Assembly (NCBI GenBank): GCA_022495995.1
Contig: JAFEMH010000338.1
Coordinates: 1 to 64,000 of the forward strand
Direction: 5' to 3'
Length of the DNA: 64,000 nt
From: Adenophora triphylla var. japonica
Taxonomy: Eukaryota; Streptophyta; Magnoliopsida; Asterales; Campanulaceae
Within the stretch, counting starts at the first letter, position 1; each line of letters starts with the position of its first letter. The notes under the pieces are model-generated. The model did no database searches, had not been told where the DNA came from, and was given only the letters and a program-made list of their open reading frames with translations. This document shows, one piece after another, positions 43,306-54,557 of this stretch. The position numbers and the translations under genes are program-made.

Positions 43306-45482
43306 CTTCTATATACTTTCATTTGTTTAGTTTTTTTCTATCTTTTTTTATATAACTTTTTCTAAAAAAAACCACTAATTAACAAAGGCTAAAATATTGT
43401 TTTAGTCAATAAAAATTTTAAAAAAAAATAAAAAATAAATATAGGGTAGTCCGTCCCTCTTTTGACTTTTCTTCTATATACTTTCATTTGTTTAGTTTTT
43501 TTCTATCTTTTTTTCTATAACTTTTTCTAAAAAAAAAACACTGATTAACAACGGCTAAAATATTGTTTTCTAGTCAATAAATTTTTTTTAAAGAAATAAA
43601 AAATAAATATAGGGTAGTCCGTCCCTCTTTTGACTTTTCTTCTATATACTTTCATTTTTTTAGTTTTTTTCTATCTTTTTTTCTATAACTTTTTCTAAAA
43701 AAAACCATTGATTAACAAAGGCTAAAATATTGTTTTCTAGTCAATAAAATTTTTTTAAAAAAATAAAAAATAAATATAGGGTAGTCCGTCCCTCTTTTTG
43801 ACTTTTCTTCTATATACTTTCATTTGTTTAGTTTTTCTATCTTTTTCTATAACTTTTTCTAAAAAAAATCACTGATTAACAAAGGCTAAAATATTGTTTT
43901 CTAGTCAATAAATTTTTTTAAAAAAATAAAAAATAAATATAGGGTAGTCCGTCCCTCTATTGTCTTTTCTTCTATATACTTTTATTTGTTTAGTTTTTTT
44001 CTATCTTTTTTTCTATAACTTTTTCTAAAAAAAACCACTGATTAACAAAGGCTAAAATATTGTTTTCTTGTCAATAAAATTTTTTTTAAAAAATAAAAAA
44101 TAAATATATGGTAGTCTGTCCCTCTTTTTACTTTTCTTCTATATACTTTCATTTGTTTAGTTTTTTTCTATCTTTTTTTCTATAACTTTTTCTAAAAAAA
44201 AAAATGATTAACAAAGGCTAAAATATTGTTTTCTAGTCAATAATTTTTTTTTTAAAAAATAAAAAATAAATATAGGGTAGTCTGTCCCTCTTTTGACTTT
44301 TCTTCTATATACTTTAATTTGTTTAGTTTTTTCTATCTTTTTTTCTATAACTTTTTCTAAAAAAAAACACTGATTAACAAAGGCTAAAATAATGTTTTCT
44401 AGTCAATAATTTTTTTAAAAAAATAAAAAATAAATATAGGGTAGTCCGTCCCTCTTTTGACTTTTCTTCTATATACTTTCATTTGTTTAGTTTTTTTCTA
44501 TCTTTTTTTCTATAACTTTTTCTAAAAATATACCACTGATTAACAAAGGCTAAAATATTGTTTTCTAGTCAATAAATTTTTTTTAAAAAAATAAAAAATG
44601 AATATAGGGTAGTCCGTTTCTCTTTTGACTTTTCTTCTATATACTTTCGTTTGTTTAGTTTTTTTCTATCTTTTTTTCTATAACTTTTTCTAAAAAAAAT
44701 CACTGATTAACAAAGGCTAAAATATTGTTTTCTAGTCAATATTTTTTTAAAAAAAATAAAAAATAAATATAGGGTAGTCCGTCCCTCTTTTGACTTTTCT
44801 TCTATATACTTTCATTTGTTTAGTTTTTTTCTATCTTTTTTTCTATAACTTTTTCTAAAAAAAACCACTGATTAACAAAGGCTAAAATATTGTTTTCTAG
44901 TCAATACAATTTTTTTTTGAAAAATAAAAAATAAATATAGGGTAGTCCGTCCCTCTTTTGACTTTTCTTCTATATACTTTCATTTGTTTTGTTTTTTTCT
45001 ATCTTTTTTTTCTATAACTTTTTCTAAAAAATTCACTGATTAACAAAGGCTAAAATATTGTTTTCTAGTCAATAAAAATTTAAAAAAAAAAAAAAAAAAA
45101 TATAGGGTAGTCCGTCCTCTTTTGACTTTTTTTCTATATACTTTCATTTGTTTAGTTTTTTATATCTTTTTTTCTATAACTTTTTCTAAAAAAAACCACT
45201 GATTAACAAAGGCTAAAATATTGTTTTCTAGTCAATAATTTTTTTTAAAAAAAATAAAAAATAAATATAGGGTAGTCCGTCCCTCTTTTGACTTTTCTTC
45301 TATATACTTTCATTTATTTAGTTTTTTTCTATCTTTTTTCTATAACTTTTTCTAAAAAAAATCACTGATTAACAAAGGCTAAAATATTGTTTTCTAGTCA
45401 ATAAATTTTTTTTAAAAAAATAAAACATAAATATAGGGTAGTCCGTCCCTCTTTTGACTTTTCTTCTATATACTTTCATTTG
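43306..45482. repeat. Satellite array, about 162-171-bp monomer, 13 copies
   Basis: Monomers contain AAATATAGGGTAGTCCGTCC, CTCTTTTGACTTTTCTTCTA, TATACTTTCATTTGTTTAG and CACTGATTAACAAAGGCTAA. The word TAGTCCGTCCCTC recurs every 162-171 bp from 43447 to 45438. Copies differ mainly in the length of A and T runs. The array starts exactly at the last palindrome of CACTA-2. Confidence 0.95.
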
Positions 45483-46493
45483 TTTAGGGTTTAGGGGTTA
45501 GGGTATAGGGTATAGGTTTTAGGGTTTAGGGTATAGGGTTTATGGGTTAGGGTTTAGAGTTTAGGGGTTAGGGTTCAAGGTATAGGGTTTAGGGTTTAGA
45601 GTTTAGGGGTTAGGGTTCAAGGTATAGGGTTTGGGGTTTAAACCCTAAATCCTATACTCTATACCCTATACCCTAAACCCTAAACCCTATACCCTAACCC
45701 CTAAACCCTAAACCCTATACCCTAACCCCTAAATCCTATACCCTATACCCTATACCCTAAACCCTAAATCCTAAACCCTAACCCCTAACCCCTAACCCCT
45801 AAACCCTAAACCCTAAACCTTATACCCTAACCCCTAAACCCTAAATCCTATACCTTATACCCTATACCCTATCCCCTAAACCCTATACCCTATACTCTAT
45901 ACCCTAACCCCTAAATCCTAAACCCTAACCCCTAAACCCTAAACCCTAAACCCTAAACCCTAACCCCTAAACCCTAACCCCTAAACCCTATACCCTATAC
46001 CCTAAACCCTATACCCTAACCCCTAAACCCTAAATCCTATACCCTATACCCTAACCCTTATACATTATACCCTATACCTAACCCCTAAATCCTATACCCT
46101 ATATCCTAAACCCTAAACCCTAACCCCTATATCCTAAACCTTATACCCTTAACCCTAAACCCTATACCCTAAACCCTATACCCCTAACTCTGAGCCCTAA
46201 ACCCTAAACCTTAAACCTTATACCTTATACCCTAAACCCTAACCCCTAAACTCTAAGCCCTAAACCCTACACCCTATACCCTAAACCCTAACCCCTAAAC
46301 CCTAAACCTTATACCCTAAACCCTAAACCCTATACCCTAACCCCTAAACCCTAAACCCTAGACCATATACCCTAAATCCTAAATCCTAAACCCTAAACCC
46401 TAAATCCTATACCCTATACCCTAAATCCTATATCCTATACCCTAAACCCTAAACTCTAATGTATAGGAATATACCCTAATCCCTAAACCCTAT
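45483..46493. repeat. Interstitial telomere-like array with a strand switch
   Basis: The array comprises degenerate heptamers of the plant telomere type: TTTAGGG with TATAGGG and TTAGGGG variants at 45483-45640, then CCCTAAA, CCCTATA and CCCCTAA variants from 45641 to 46493. The orientation flips at GGGTTTAAACCC (about 45635-45646). Variant heptamers are too frequent for a recent telomere. It interrupts a satellite monomer. Confidence 0.92.
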
Positions 46494-46745
46494 CTTTTTT
46501 TATATAGGGTACAAGGTATAATGTATAGGTATATACCCTAAATCCTATCTTTTTTTATATAATTTTTTATAAAAAAAATCACTAATTAACAAAGTTTAAA
46601 ATATTATTTTCGAGTCAATAAAAATAAAAAAAAATAAATATAGGGTAGTCCGTCCCTCTTTTGATTTTTCTTCTATATACTTTCATTTGTTTAGTTTTTT
46701 TCTATCTTTTTTTATATACATTTTTGTAAAAAAAATTACTAATTA
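46494..46745. repeat. Satellite continuation after the telomere-like array
   Basis: CTATCTTTTTTTATATA appears twice (46491 and 46545), separated by a short piece with GTATAGG/ATATACCC. A full diverged monomer then follows, with TAGTCCGTCCCTC at about 46647. The monomer resumes at the place where it was left at 45482. Confidence 0.85.
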
Positions 46746-46749
46746 ACAA

Positions 46750-47100
46750 ATTCTAATAATTTGTAAAGAAATAAAAGTATATAATATAAAACATTTACTT
46801 TTTTAATATTATGTATCATTACTAGTTATTATTAATATTATTATTAAATATTAGTATTAATTATATAATAATAATTATTAATATATTCAACTATTTAATT
46901 GAATAATTAACAATAGCATCATTATTAGTATTATTATTAAGTATTATTACTAATAATTTTTAAAGAAATAAAAGTATATAATATAAAAACATTTACTTTT
47001 TTGATATTATGTATTATTACTAGTTATTATTAATATTATTATTAAGTATTATTATTAATTACTTATATAATAATAATTATTAATAACTATACAATTAAAG
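46750..47100. repeat. AT-rich direct duplication, about 198-bp offset
   Basis: A segment from TAATAATTTGTAAAGAAATA to AATAATAATTATTAATA (about 46753-46885) recurs at about 46951-47085 with few changes. Nothing coding is visible. Confidence 0.8.
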
Positions 47101-47114
47101 AAAATGGTTTGCTA

Positions 47115-47325
47115 GGTGAATTATGAATCATTGGATTGAATTTTATGTTATGTGTTTAATGGTTAAGATAATGTTTGGTTTATGATCCGCATGAATATTG
47201 GTAATCCAATAAAACAATGCCACATGGCATTGTTTTATTGGATTACCAATATTCACGCGGATTGCTTCCGTTATTAATCTGAACCATTGATTATAAACAA
47301 TCCATGGCCCAAATTCATTTAAACA
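47115..47325. mobile_element. Small foldback MITE with a 78-bp near-perfect palindromic core
   Basis: The core 47185-47262 has 38-bp arms around a 2-base loop with one mismatch (ATCCGCATGAATATT against ATCCGCGTGAATATT). The flanks are also inverted but diverged: TGAATTATGAATCATTGGAT...TTAATGGTTAAGAT on the left and, inverted, TGAATTTGGGCCATGGATTG...TCAATGGTTCAGAT on the right. Confidence 0.75.
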
Positions 47326-47329
47326 AAAC

Positions 47330-48140
47330 CTTTTTCACCCACTTTTCTCTTTTCTAATAAATCACCTCCCTCTTTTCTCTCTCTTCTCAATCCAACTAAC
47401 CCTTCTCTCTCAGCGCCTCCCTCTGTGCCGCCCCATCCCTACCCCAATTCTCGTCACCGTCACCGCCACCGCCACCACCACCACCCCTACCCAATACGCC
47501 TCCCTCTCCCTCCCTTCCCCAACCCTCCAGCAACCCACGTCGCCGACAACCACACAGCAAACCAAACGCCTTCCGTTTCCTTCCCACCCCCTTTCTCAGC
47601 GGCCATCGTCGTCAAGGTTTCCAAGGTATGTTACATCGGATTCCTTATTGTTTTTTCTCGAATCATAGTAGCAAGAATATTACAATTTGGGTGTTGTTTG
47701 AAGAAAGTCGTAATCACCTATTAAGCCTTTTCAATTTCCAGATTTGGTCGAGGAGATATGTTCAACTAGATATGATGCTTCATTAGTTGCACAGTTGCAC
47801 AGTTGCACTGCAATTGTATTTTATTCCTTGATCTGTTGAGATTTCTCCGGTGGTGGTCTCCGGTGGTGGTTTTCGGTGGTGGTTTCCGGTGGTGGTTTAG
47901 AATATTTGTAAAATAGTTTTTACAAATTTTGTAATCAATCCTAAATTAAATTTAGTAGGGATATTTTGACATTGTTAATTATTGTATATTTATTTTTTCA
48001 ATATAGATTATTTATAATTGCAGTTTATGTTTTTTTTTAATAGTATATATTATAATATATTTTATAAAAAAATATTCAAGCATATATATATGTTTAAAAA
48101 TATAATTTTTAAACATTTATATATAATATATACTTAAAAA
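47330..48140. other. No supported gene; CT/CAC-rich stretch and a GGTGGT minisatellite
   Basis: A pyrimidine-rich, CACCGCCACC-containing stretch (47340-47600) opens a 99-codon frame but has simple-sequence composition and no known motif. CCGGTGGTGGTTT recurs four times at 47847-47898. AT-rich sequence follows. Confidence 0.55.
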
Positions 48141-48262
<122 letters not shown>

Positions 48263-48360
48263 TATGTGCAACCCTATCTTTTGCCTAGACCGCCCTTTTT
48301 TGGGCTTTCAGCCTAGCTGGGTATTACTCTTTTTGCACTATTTTTTTTTGTTATTTTTTA

Positions 48361-50130
48361 GACATAATACCGGCCGAGCTTGTCACCGTTGACCTGATGA
48401 ACAAAGGGATTGCCGTCCAAGTCCGCGAGCTTCATTGCTCCTCCCGAGAGTATCTTCTGCACCACATACGGGCCGATCCAAAAGGGTTCCCACTTTCCCA
48501 AAGGTTTCTCTGGTAGGGGGCTTCACTTTCAGTACTAGGTCACCCTCTCTGATGTCTCTGGTCTTGACCTTTTTGTCGAATGCCCTAGCCATTCGCTTCT
48601 GGTAGGCTCGGGTGTTTTCCATGGCTTTTAGCCTTCTTTCATCAAGTAGGGCCAATTCATCGTGCCGGCTGCGCAGCCATTCTACTTCATTGACACCGTT
48701 TTCCAGGAGGACCCTTAATGACGGGATTTCCAACTCTACTGGCAACACTGCTTCCATCCCGTAGGTCATTGCAAAAGGGGTTTCTTCCCTGGCTGTTCTA
48801 ACAGACATCCTGTAGCCCCAGAGTGCCAGATGTAGCTTTTCGGGCCAGTCACGACCACGGGTGGCCATTTTTCGAATAATCCTTTCGAGTGTCTTATTGG
48901 CAGCTTCTACTGCTCCATTGGTCTGAGGCCTGTACGGGGACGATTTGTGGCGAGTGACTCTGAATTCTGACAGCAATCTATCACAGTCCCCTTCAAAGTG
49001 CGACCCATTATCTGAAATGACTTCATTGGGCACCCCATATCTGCACATGATATTTTCTTTGACAAAGTGGGCCACTTTCTTGGAAGTGAGGACCTTGTAG
49101 GACTTGGCCTCTACCCACTTAGTGAAGTAGTCTACTGCCACTAGCACAAATTCATGCCCATTGCTTCCTGCCGGGGCTATCTTCCCTATCACGTCAATAC
49201 CCCAAGTTGCAAACGGCCAAGGAGTCGTCATGCAATACAGGTCATGAGGCGAAAGATGATTGAGGTTGGCAAACCATTGGCATTTGTCGCACTCTCGGAC
49301 ATGCTGGACACAGTCTGTTTCCATGGAAATCCAGTAATAGCCCATTCTGAGGATCACTTGCATCAATGCTCTGGCATTCATATGAGGACCGCAGGGACCA
49401 TTGTGGACTTCAGTCATTAGCTCTTTTGCCTTTTCTTGGGTGACGCACAAGAGGAGTGGTCCTTGGTACCATTTCTTATACAGTTTGCCCCCTAGGATGA
49501 CATAGTGAGAGGCCAGCCGTTTCATGGCTTGCAAGCTCTTGGCTTTGATGCCTTCCCTTGGTCTACCTTCTTCATCTCTAAAAGCTGATTCCCCATCTTT
49601 GAGGGACTGGTAAATCTGACTGTACCAGGGTTCCTTAACAGGCTCAGGTCCCAAGTCTATTTCACAACAGAAAGCCGGGGCTTCTCTTCTACCCACCCTG
49701 AATGGTTTTATCGCCTTTCCCTCGGGGATCTCTACCAATGAGGCTAGAGTAGCTAAGGCATCTGGAAACGTGTTCTTGTCTCTTGGCAGGTAATGGAAAG
49801 TCACTTCTCTGAACTGCTCAGTCAATTCCTCCATGTAGGCATGATACCACTGAAGGTTAGGATCCCTAGTCTTCCATCTGTTGGAGACCTGGTTGATGAT
49901 CAGGGCTAAGTCTCCATAGACCTCGAGTTCCTTGACATTTCTTTCTAAGGCGGCCTCCAAACCAGCGATACAAGCTTCATATTCTATAGCATTGATGTGG
50001 CAGGGAAGTTCAACTTGATGGCTATTGGCGTGTGCTCATCTTTCGGGTCGACCAGTAGCATTCCTACGCCATTTCCTCTTTTGATAGCAGCCCCGTCAAA
50101 GAAAAGCTGCCATCGGTTCTCAGGCTCAAC
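48361..50130 (-). pseudogene. Tat-B second (archaeal-like) RNase H and integrase
   Basis: The minus strand starts near WQLFFDGAA, with a second acidic residue in AIEYEACIAGLEA, a third in VYGDLALIINQV and a fourth in FPDALATLAS, so the DEDD pattern of RNase H is complete. Integrase follows: CDKCQWFANL zinc ligands, then core residues in WGIDVIGKIAP, ISDNGSHFEGDCD and TNGAVEAANKTLE. The C-terminal IREGDLVLKVKPPT is followed by a frameshift near 48520, after which the true C-terminus ([11 protein letters not shown], stop near 48361) is in another frame. There is one frameshift near 50010. The integrase core itself is intact. Confidence 0.9.
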
Positions 50131-51570
50131 CACGAAGATCCCTTCATTCGGGAATTGGGCTCAGGCCCTCGGTCCTCATTGCTAGGGAAGTTTGCCAGAT
50201 GGTCTGACTGTGCTTGACCCTTGATTGCCTTTCTCGTCACATAGTTGATGTCATACTCAGCCAGGAAGAACGACCACTTTGCTAGATGCATCGAAAGGGA
50301 ATTCTTATCGAAGATGTACTTGATGGGGTCCATTTTTGAGACCAAGTTCATAGAGTGGGACTGCATGTAATGCTTCAGCTTATCGACTACTCAGACCAGT
50401 CCTGCACAAGTCTTTTCGCACGCTGAGTAATTGAGCTCACTTCCTTGCAGCTTTCGACTAACAAAGTAAATGGCATTTTCTACCCGAGAGTCCTTCTTTT
50501 CCTGAGCCAGCATAGCCCCAACTGTCGTATCAATGACAGTGAGATAGAGCAGAAGAGGTTTTTGTCCATGTGGGGGGGCATAACACTAGGGGGTGTACTA
50601 GGTATGCCTTGATTTGGTCAAAGGCATCCTGGCATTCCTCATTCCATTCTATGTCCGCATTTTTCTTCATGAGCTTAAAGATGGGCTCGCACATGGTGGT
50701 CAGCTGGTTGACAAAATGGCTGATGTACTGTAACTTGCCCATAAAGCTTTTGACCTTTGTCTGAGTTTGAGGCGGCCTCGTGTCCATAATGGCTTTGATC
50801 TTTCGGGGATCGACTTCAATGCCTCGTTCTGTGACCATATACCCAAGCACTTTTTCCCTTGTCACTCCAAAGGTGCATTTAGCAGGGTTCTGTCTCATGG
50901 AATGTTGTCTTAACCTCTCAAAAAACTTTCGCAGGTCGACAAAGTGCTGTCCATCCACACCTTTGGAATGGATTATCATGTCATCGACATAGACCTCAAT
51001 TTCTTTGTGGATCATGTCGTGAAAGAGTGCAGTCGCTGCCCTTTGATACGTAGCCCCAGCATTCTTAAGCCCAAAAGGCATCACCGTATAGCAGTACGTC
51101 CCCCACGGTGTGGTAAAGGCTGTGTTTTCTTGGTCCTCCTCGGCCATCTTGATCTGGTTGTAGCCAGCAAAGCCATCAACGAAGGATTTGACTTCGTAGT
51201 TAGCAGTGGCGTCCATAAGAATGTCTATGTTCGGCAACGGATAGTCGTCCTTGGGACTGGCCTTGTTCAGATCCCAGAAATCTACACAACAGCGCACCTT
51301 CCTATTGGCCTTAGTCACAGTCATGATGTTTGATAACCATGTCGGGTATTCAATGACCCTGATGAATCCTACCCGCATTAGCTTCTCAATCTTATCTTTG
51401 ACCTGTAGCGACCACTCTGGCTTGATCTTTCTTAGTTTCTGCTTTACTGGCTTGGCATCTGGTGACAGAGGGATTCTGTGCTCCACAATCGAGCTATCTA
51501 GCCCCGGCATACCCTTATACGACCATGCAAACACATCCATGTATTCTCTTAGCAGATTGACCAGTCTTTC
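50064..51570 (-). pseudogene. Tat-B reverse transcriptase and first RNase H
   Basis: Frame 50530-51540 holds RT: IPLSPDAKPVKQKLRKIKPE, then VDFWDLNKASPKDDYPLPNI, FGLKNAGATYQRAATALF and the catalytic EVYVDDMIIHSKG. The frame is lost after LCPPTWTKTSS near 50530-50580. Fragment 50064-50366 encodes the first, degenerate RNase H/connection (MDPIKYIFDKNSLSMHLAKW, AIKGQAQSDHLA). A stop near 50390 separates them. The RT copies the RNA genome; its core motifs are complete. Confidence 0.88.
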
Positions 51571-52430
51571 CTGTTCAGCCCCCTAGAAGAAGTTCCCGAT
51601 CTGTGTCTCTTTAGGTTCCTCAACAGTACCCAAGTTAACACTTGTCAAAACCTCCTCGACAGCTTGGGCCCGATTTTCCTCTTTATCGGTAACCTGCTTA
51701 AAGATTTCTTTTAATGTATTGTTCATTTAGTGTGTTTGCATCTTGTTCAAATGAATCATTATTAACTGTTGTTAAGTTATTAGTTAATTTATCATTTGTT
51801 AAGTTGGCAATAAGGGGATACTCGAAAAGATCTATCATTTCATTCAAAGTGAAAGGAAAGATAACATTGGCTACATATTCATAATCTTTAGGCGTGAGGC
51901 CTTCAGATGACTCAGAGGACTGGAATTCGAAGACTCCTGACTCACATGACTCTTGACCCTAACGACTCTTGACCCTACACTACTTATTGACCGAAGTGTT
52001 TGACTGGGTTGGAACGGGGTTACTCTTTGCTGCTGCTGCCCTGGGGAGAGGCACTCTTGTTGGCGGTCCCATCCTGCTGTGCATCCTTCAAACCTTTGCT
52101 GCCTTTACTGACATCATAGCTTGGCTTACTTCTGCCTCACAATCTTCGTATGTGAGTCTTCCTTCAGTAATCTTAACTATGGTCACTGGTTCGATACCAC
52201 GGAAGAGAGGTCTGGCCTTGATGACATTAACGAATTCGGTTCCTATTATAGGACCAAATTGCCCTTCCATGACTGAGGCATCAATCAGATCTTTCCATTC
52301 TCCCTGTAATTCAGCATAAGGAACATTGAATTCCAGGATGTCTATGATCTTTGGATTCTCGAAACCTGCTGTATTTGTCTCTCTAAACTCAATCATATTG
52401 ACCCGATTATTGGCAGGAAGAGGATTCTTG
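51571..52430 (-). other. Tat-B linker between gag and RT, no protease seen
   Basis: Frame 52088-52396 (MIEFRETNTAGFENPKIIDI; GTEFVNVIKARPLFRGIEPV) links the gag end to the RT. The segment corresponding to the protease and acidic linker of Tat-A (D-N-G-S-A motif) is not present in any minus-strand frame. The stretch 51655-51960 matches Tat-A 18890-19170. Confidence 0.65.
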
Positions 52431-52439
52431 ACTGTATTG

Positions 52440-54557
52440 GGACCTCAGGGTGGCTCAATCTTGCCTTCTTCAATCAGACGGGAGATCAGGAACTTCAGGT
52501 AAGTACATTCATTAGTGGTATGCCCATGGTACTTATGGAAGCGACAATGTTTGGACTTGTCCATTTTAACATTAGGGTTCTTGGATTTCCAATTCTCCAA
52601 TGGTTTAATGAGTCCTTCGGCCACCAAACCATCGAACACTTTCTCTAGCGGCTTTCCAAAGTCTTCAGTAGTGTAGAAACGAGGCCTTGGTTTCACAGTG
52701 GCTTGACCTGAACTTTGTCCAATTTTCTAATTCTGGATATAATTGACTGCACCGACTATTTCTTTTCCCTTTACAGCAACGGTTGGGGTATTTGAGACTG
52801 GTGCTCTGTACCGATAAGAGTTGCCTGTCCCTGCAAATGGGGCCATATTAAAGGCATTTTCAAACTTAGTACCGGCATTTACCATTGCCCGGAGATCAGG
52901 ATAATAATAATTGCCAATCTGGACCCTTAACTGAGGCTTCAAACAGGACTGGAAAATCTCCATTTGTTCCTCTTCATTCAACAGGGTCATCATTTCACTA
53001 AGCTTCCAATTCCACCTTTTGTAGAATTCACCTACTGGTTCACATGGGCGCTGCAAAGTGTCTTGCAAGTCATTCCTGCTGGTTTCCCAATTCAAGTTAG
53101 CCTTGTACTTTTCCATGAATGTTTCCTTGATCTGGTCCCATGTGGCTCGGGCCTCTGGCTTCACATGCAGGAACCACCTAAGAGCTGAACCCTTTAATGA
53201 TAGTTGAAAGTGATTGGCCATTTACTGATACATACAATCCTTGGCCCTCATAGCAAGGAGGTAACTTTCAATGTGAGTCAGAGGGCAGTCTGTGCCGTTG
53301 AACTTCTCAATCTCGGGCAAGGTTCTAAAAAGCGCTAGGCGGATGTTAGGCGGCGGAGCCGGGCCTAGCGCCTAGGCGGGGACTAGTCGAGATTAGTCGA
53401 GACCTAGGTGGGGCTTAGAACTAGGCATTGGAGAGGGGCCTAGCGCCTAAGCGGGGCCTAGGTGCCCTTAGAAGGGGTCTTTTAGAACACTGATCTCGGG
53501 CATCCGAAATTTTGGAGGAAGAGGGACAATTTTGCTGAGATTAGTGATCTGATATGCTATTTTCTTGGTGCTCAGCTCTCCAAACTTCTCTTGCATGGAC
53601 TTGCTCCATCAACCAGGTCAGGTTGGGGTCAGGTGACGGTTTTAGATTTTTTGATTCCGCAGTAGGTTTATCAGACTTGGGTGGCAGGATAGTGGGTGGT
53701 ACATTGGTAGCTAGTACCATGACTTGGGGATCCTTCGAAGGGAAGTAGGTGTAAACTTGACCTGGTCCCGTGTTTCCATAAGGCAGGCCGGAGGCATAGG
53801 AGTTAGGTTCGTAGTTACCAGGGTAAGAAAAGGGATAAGGAACCTCGTGGGGTCCTGTTGGCAAGGTTGGGGGTGGAAGATCTGCTATGGCAGGGCATAG
53901 GTTAAAGAGATCACTGGATTTATTCTGGGGCCTAGAGATTGTCTGGGGTGGCCCATACTGTGGAGGGGGAGTGAATCCCATGGGATAATGCAGAGACTGA
54001 GTGACTGGGGTGGTTGTGGCATTTGTTCTCTGTTGGTAAGGAACAAAGCTGGGTCTTATCTGAGGAGGCGAGGGTGTTGGAGCCCTAATGGCCTCGGATG
54101 TTGGAAAGGACTGAAAAGGGATAGTCCTTGGCAAGGGATCATAGGTGGATGGAGGAGGGCATTGTTTATAGGCTGGAGGAGCTAAGATCGCTGCTTCTGG
54201 AGTCTCATCTTCTACCATGACCAAGGAACCATTGGCTTCGACCACTATCTGAAACCCATGATGACGGAGCGCATCTATAAGCATGGCTTGCTGTTCCTCA
54301 TGGCCCTTACGACTGTTTTCCAAGGCTAATGCTAGCTCTTCTTCCCTAGTCATCGGGTTACCCAAACCACTGCTGTTTTCTGTCAAATCTGCTATTCTGG
54401 CTCTCTGGGTTGACAAAACTGACGATTCTGGTGAACTATCTGAGAATTCTGCACTGAAAAGCCACTGACCCGATATTCTCACCCACTTCTTTCTCTCTGC
54501 GGGAAAGAGATATGCAAGGTTTAGACTCAGGGGTAGGTGTTTAGGCTGAAGGCTCAA
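52440..54557 (-). pseudogene. Tat-B gag, interrupted by a MITE
   Basis: The N-terminal part (53541-54557, starts MSLQPKHLPLSLN) has a coiled-coil-like stretch (REEELALALENSRKGHEEQQ) and a proline-rich region. The core (52727-53221) has ALRWFLHVKPEARATWDQIK and GEFYKRWNWKLSEMM. The zinc-binding-like motif CRFHKYHGHTTNEC lies in 52445-52696. The FRMPEIEKF block is split by the hAT MITE at 53318-53492. Other breaks are a TAA before MANHF (near 53222) and a stop near 52724. It is homologous along its length to Tat-A gag. Confidence 0.88.
53318..53492. mobile_element. hAT-type MITE in Tat-B gag
   Basis: A 175-bp insertion has ends CAAGGTTCTAAAA and, inverted, CAGTGTTCTAAAA, flanked by a perfect 8-bp duplication ATCTCGGG (53310-53317 and 53493-53500). 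An 8-bp duplication and a CA start fit hAT transposons. The interior is rich in CCTAGGCG and GCGCCTAGGC words. Removing it and one duplication restores alignment to the Tat-A gag. Confidence 0.9.

Noticed and set aside
45483..46493. True chromosome end
   Set aside because: The array has mostly variant heptamers, flips orientation and is bounded by the same satellite on both sides.
47425..47724. 99-codon frame rich in His and Pro as a gene start
   Set aside because: Simple CACCGC composition and no homologous motif; might be a 5' region of a lost element.
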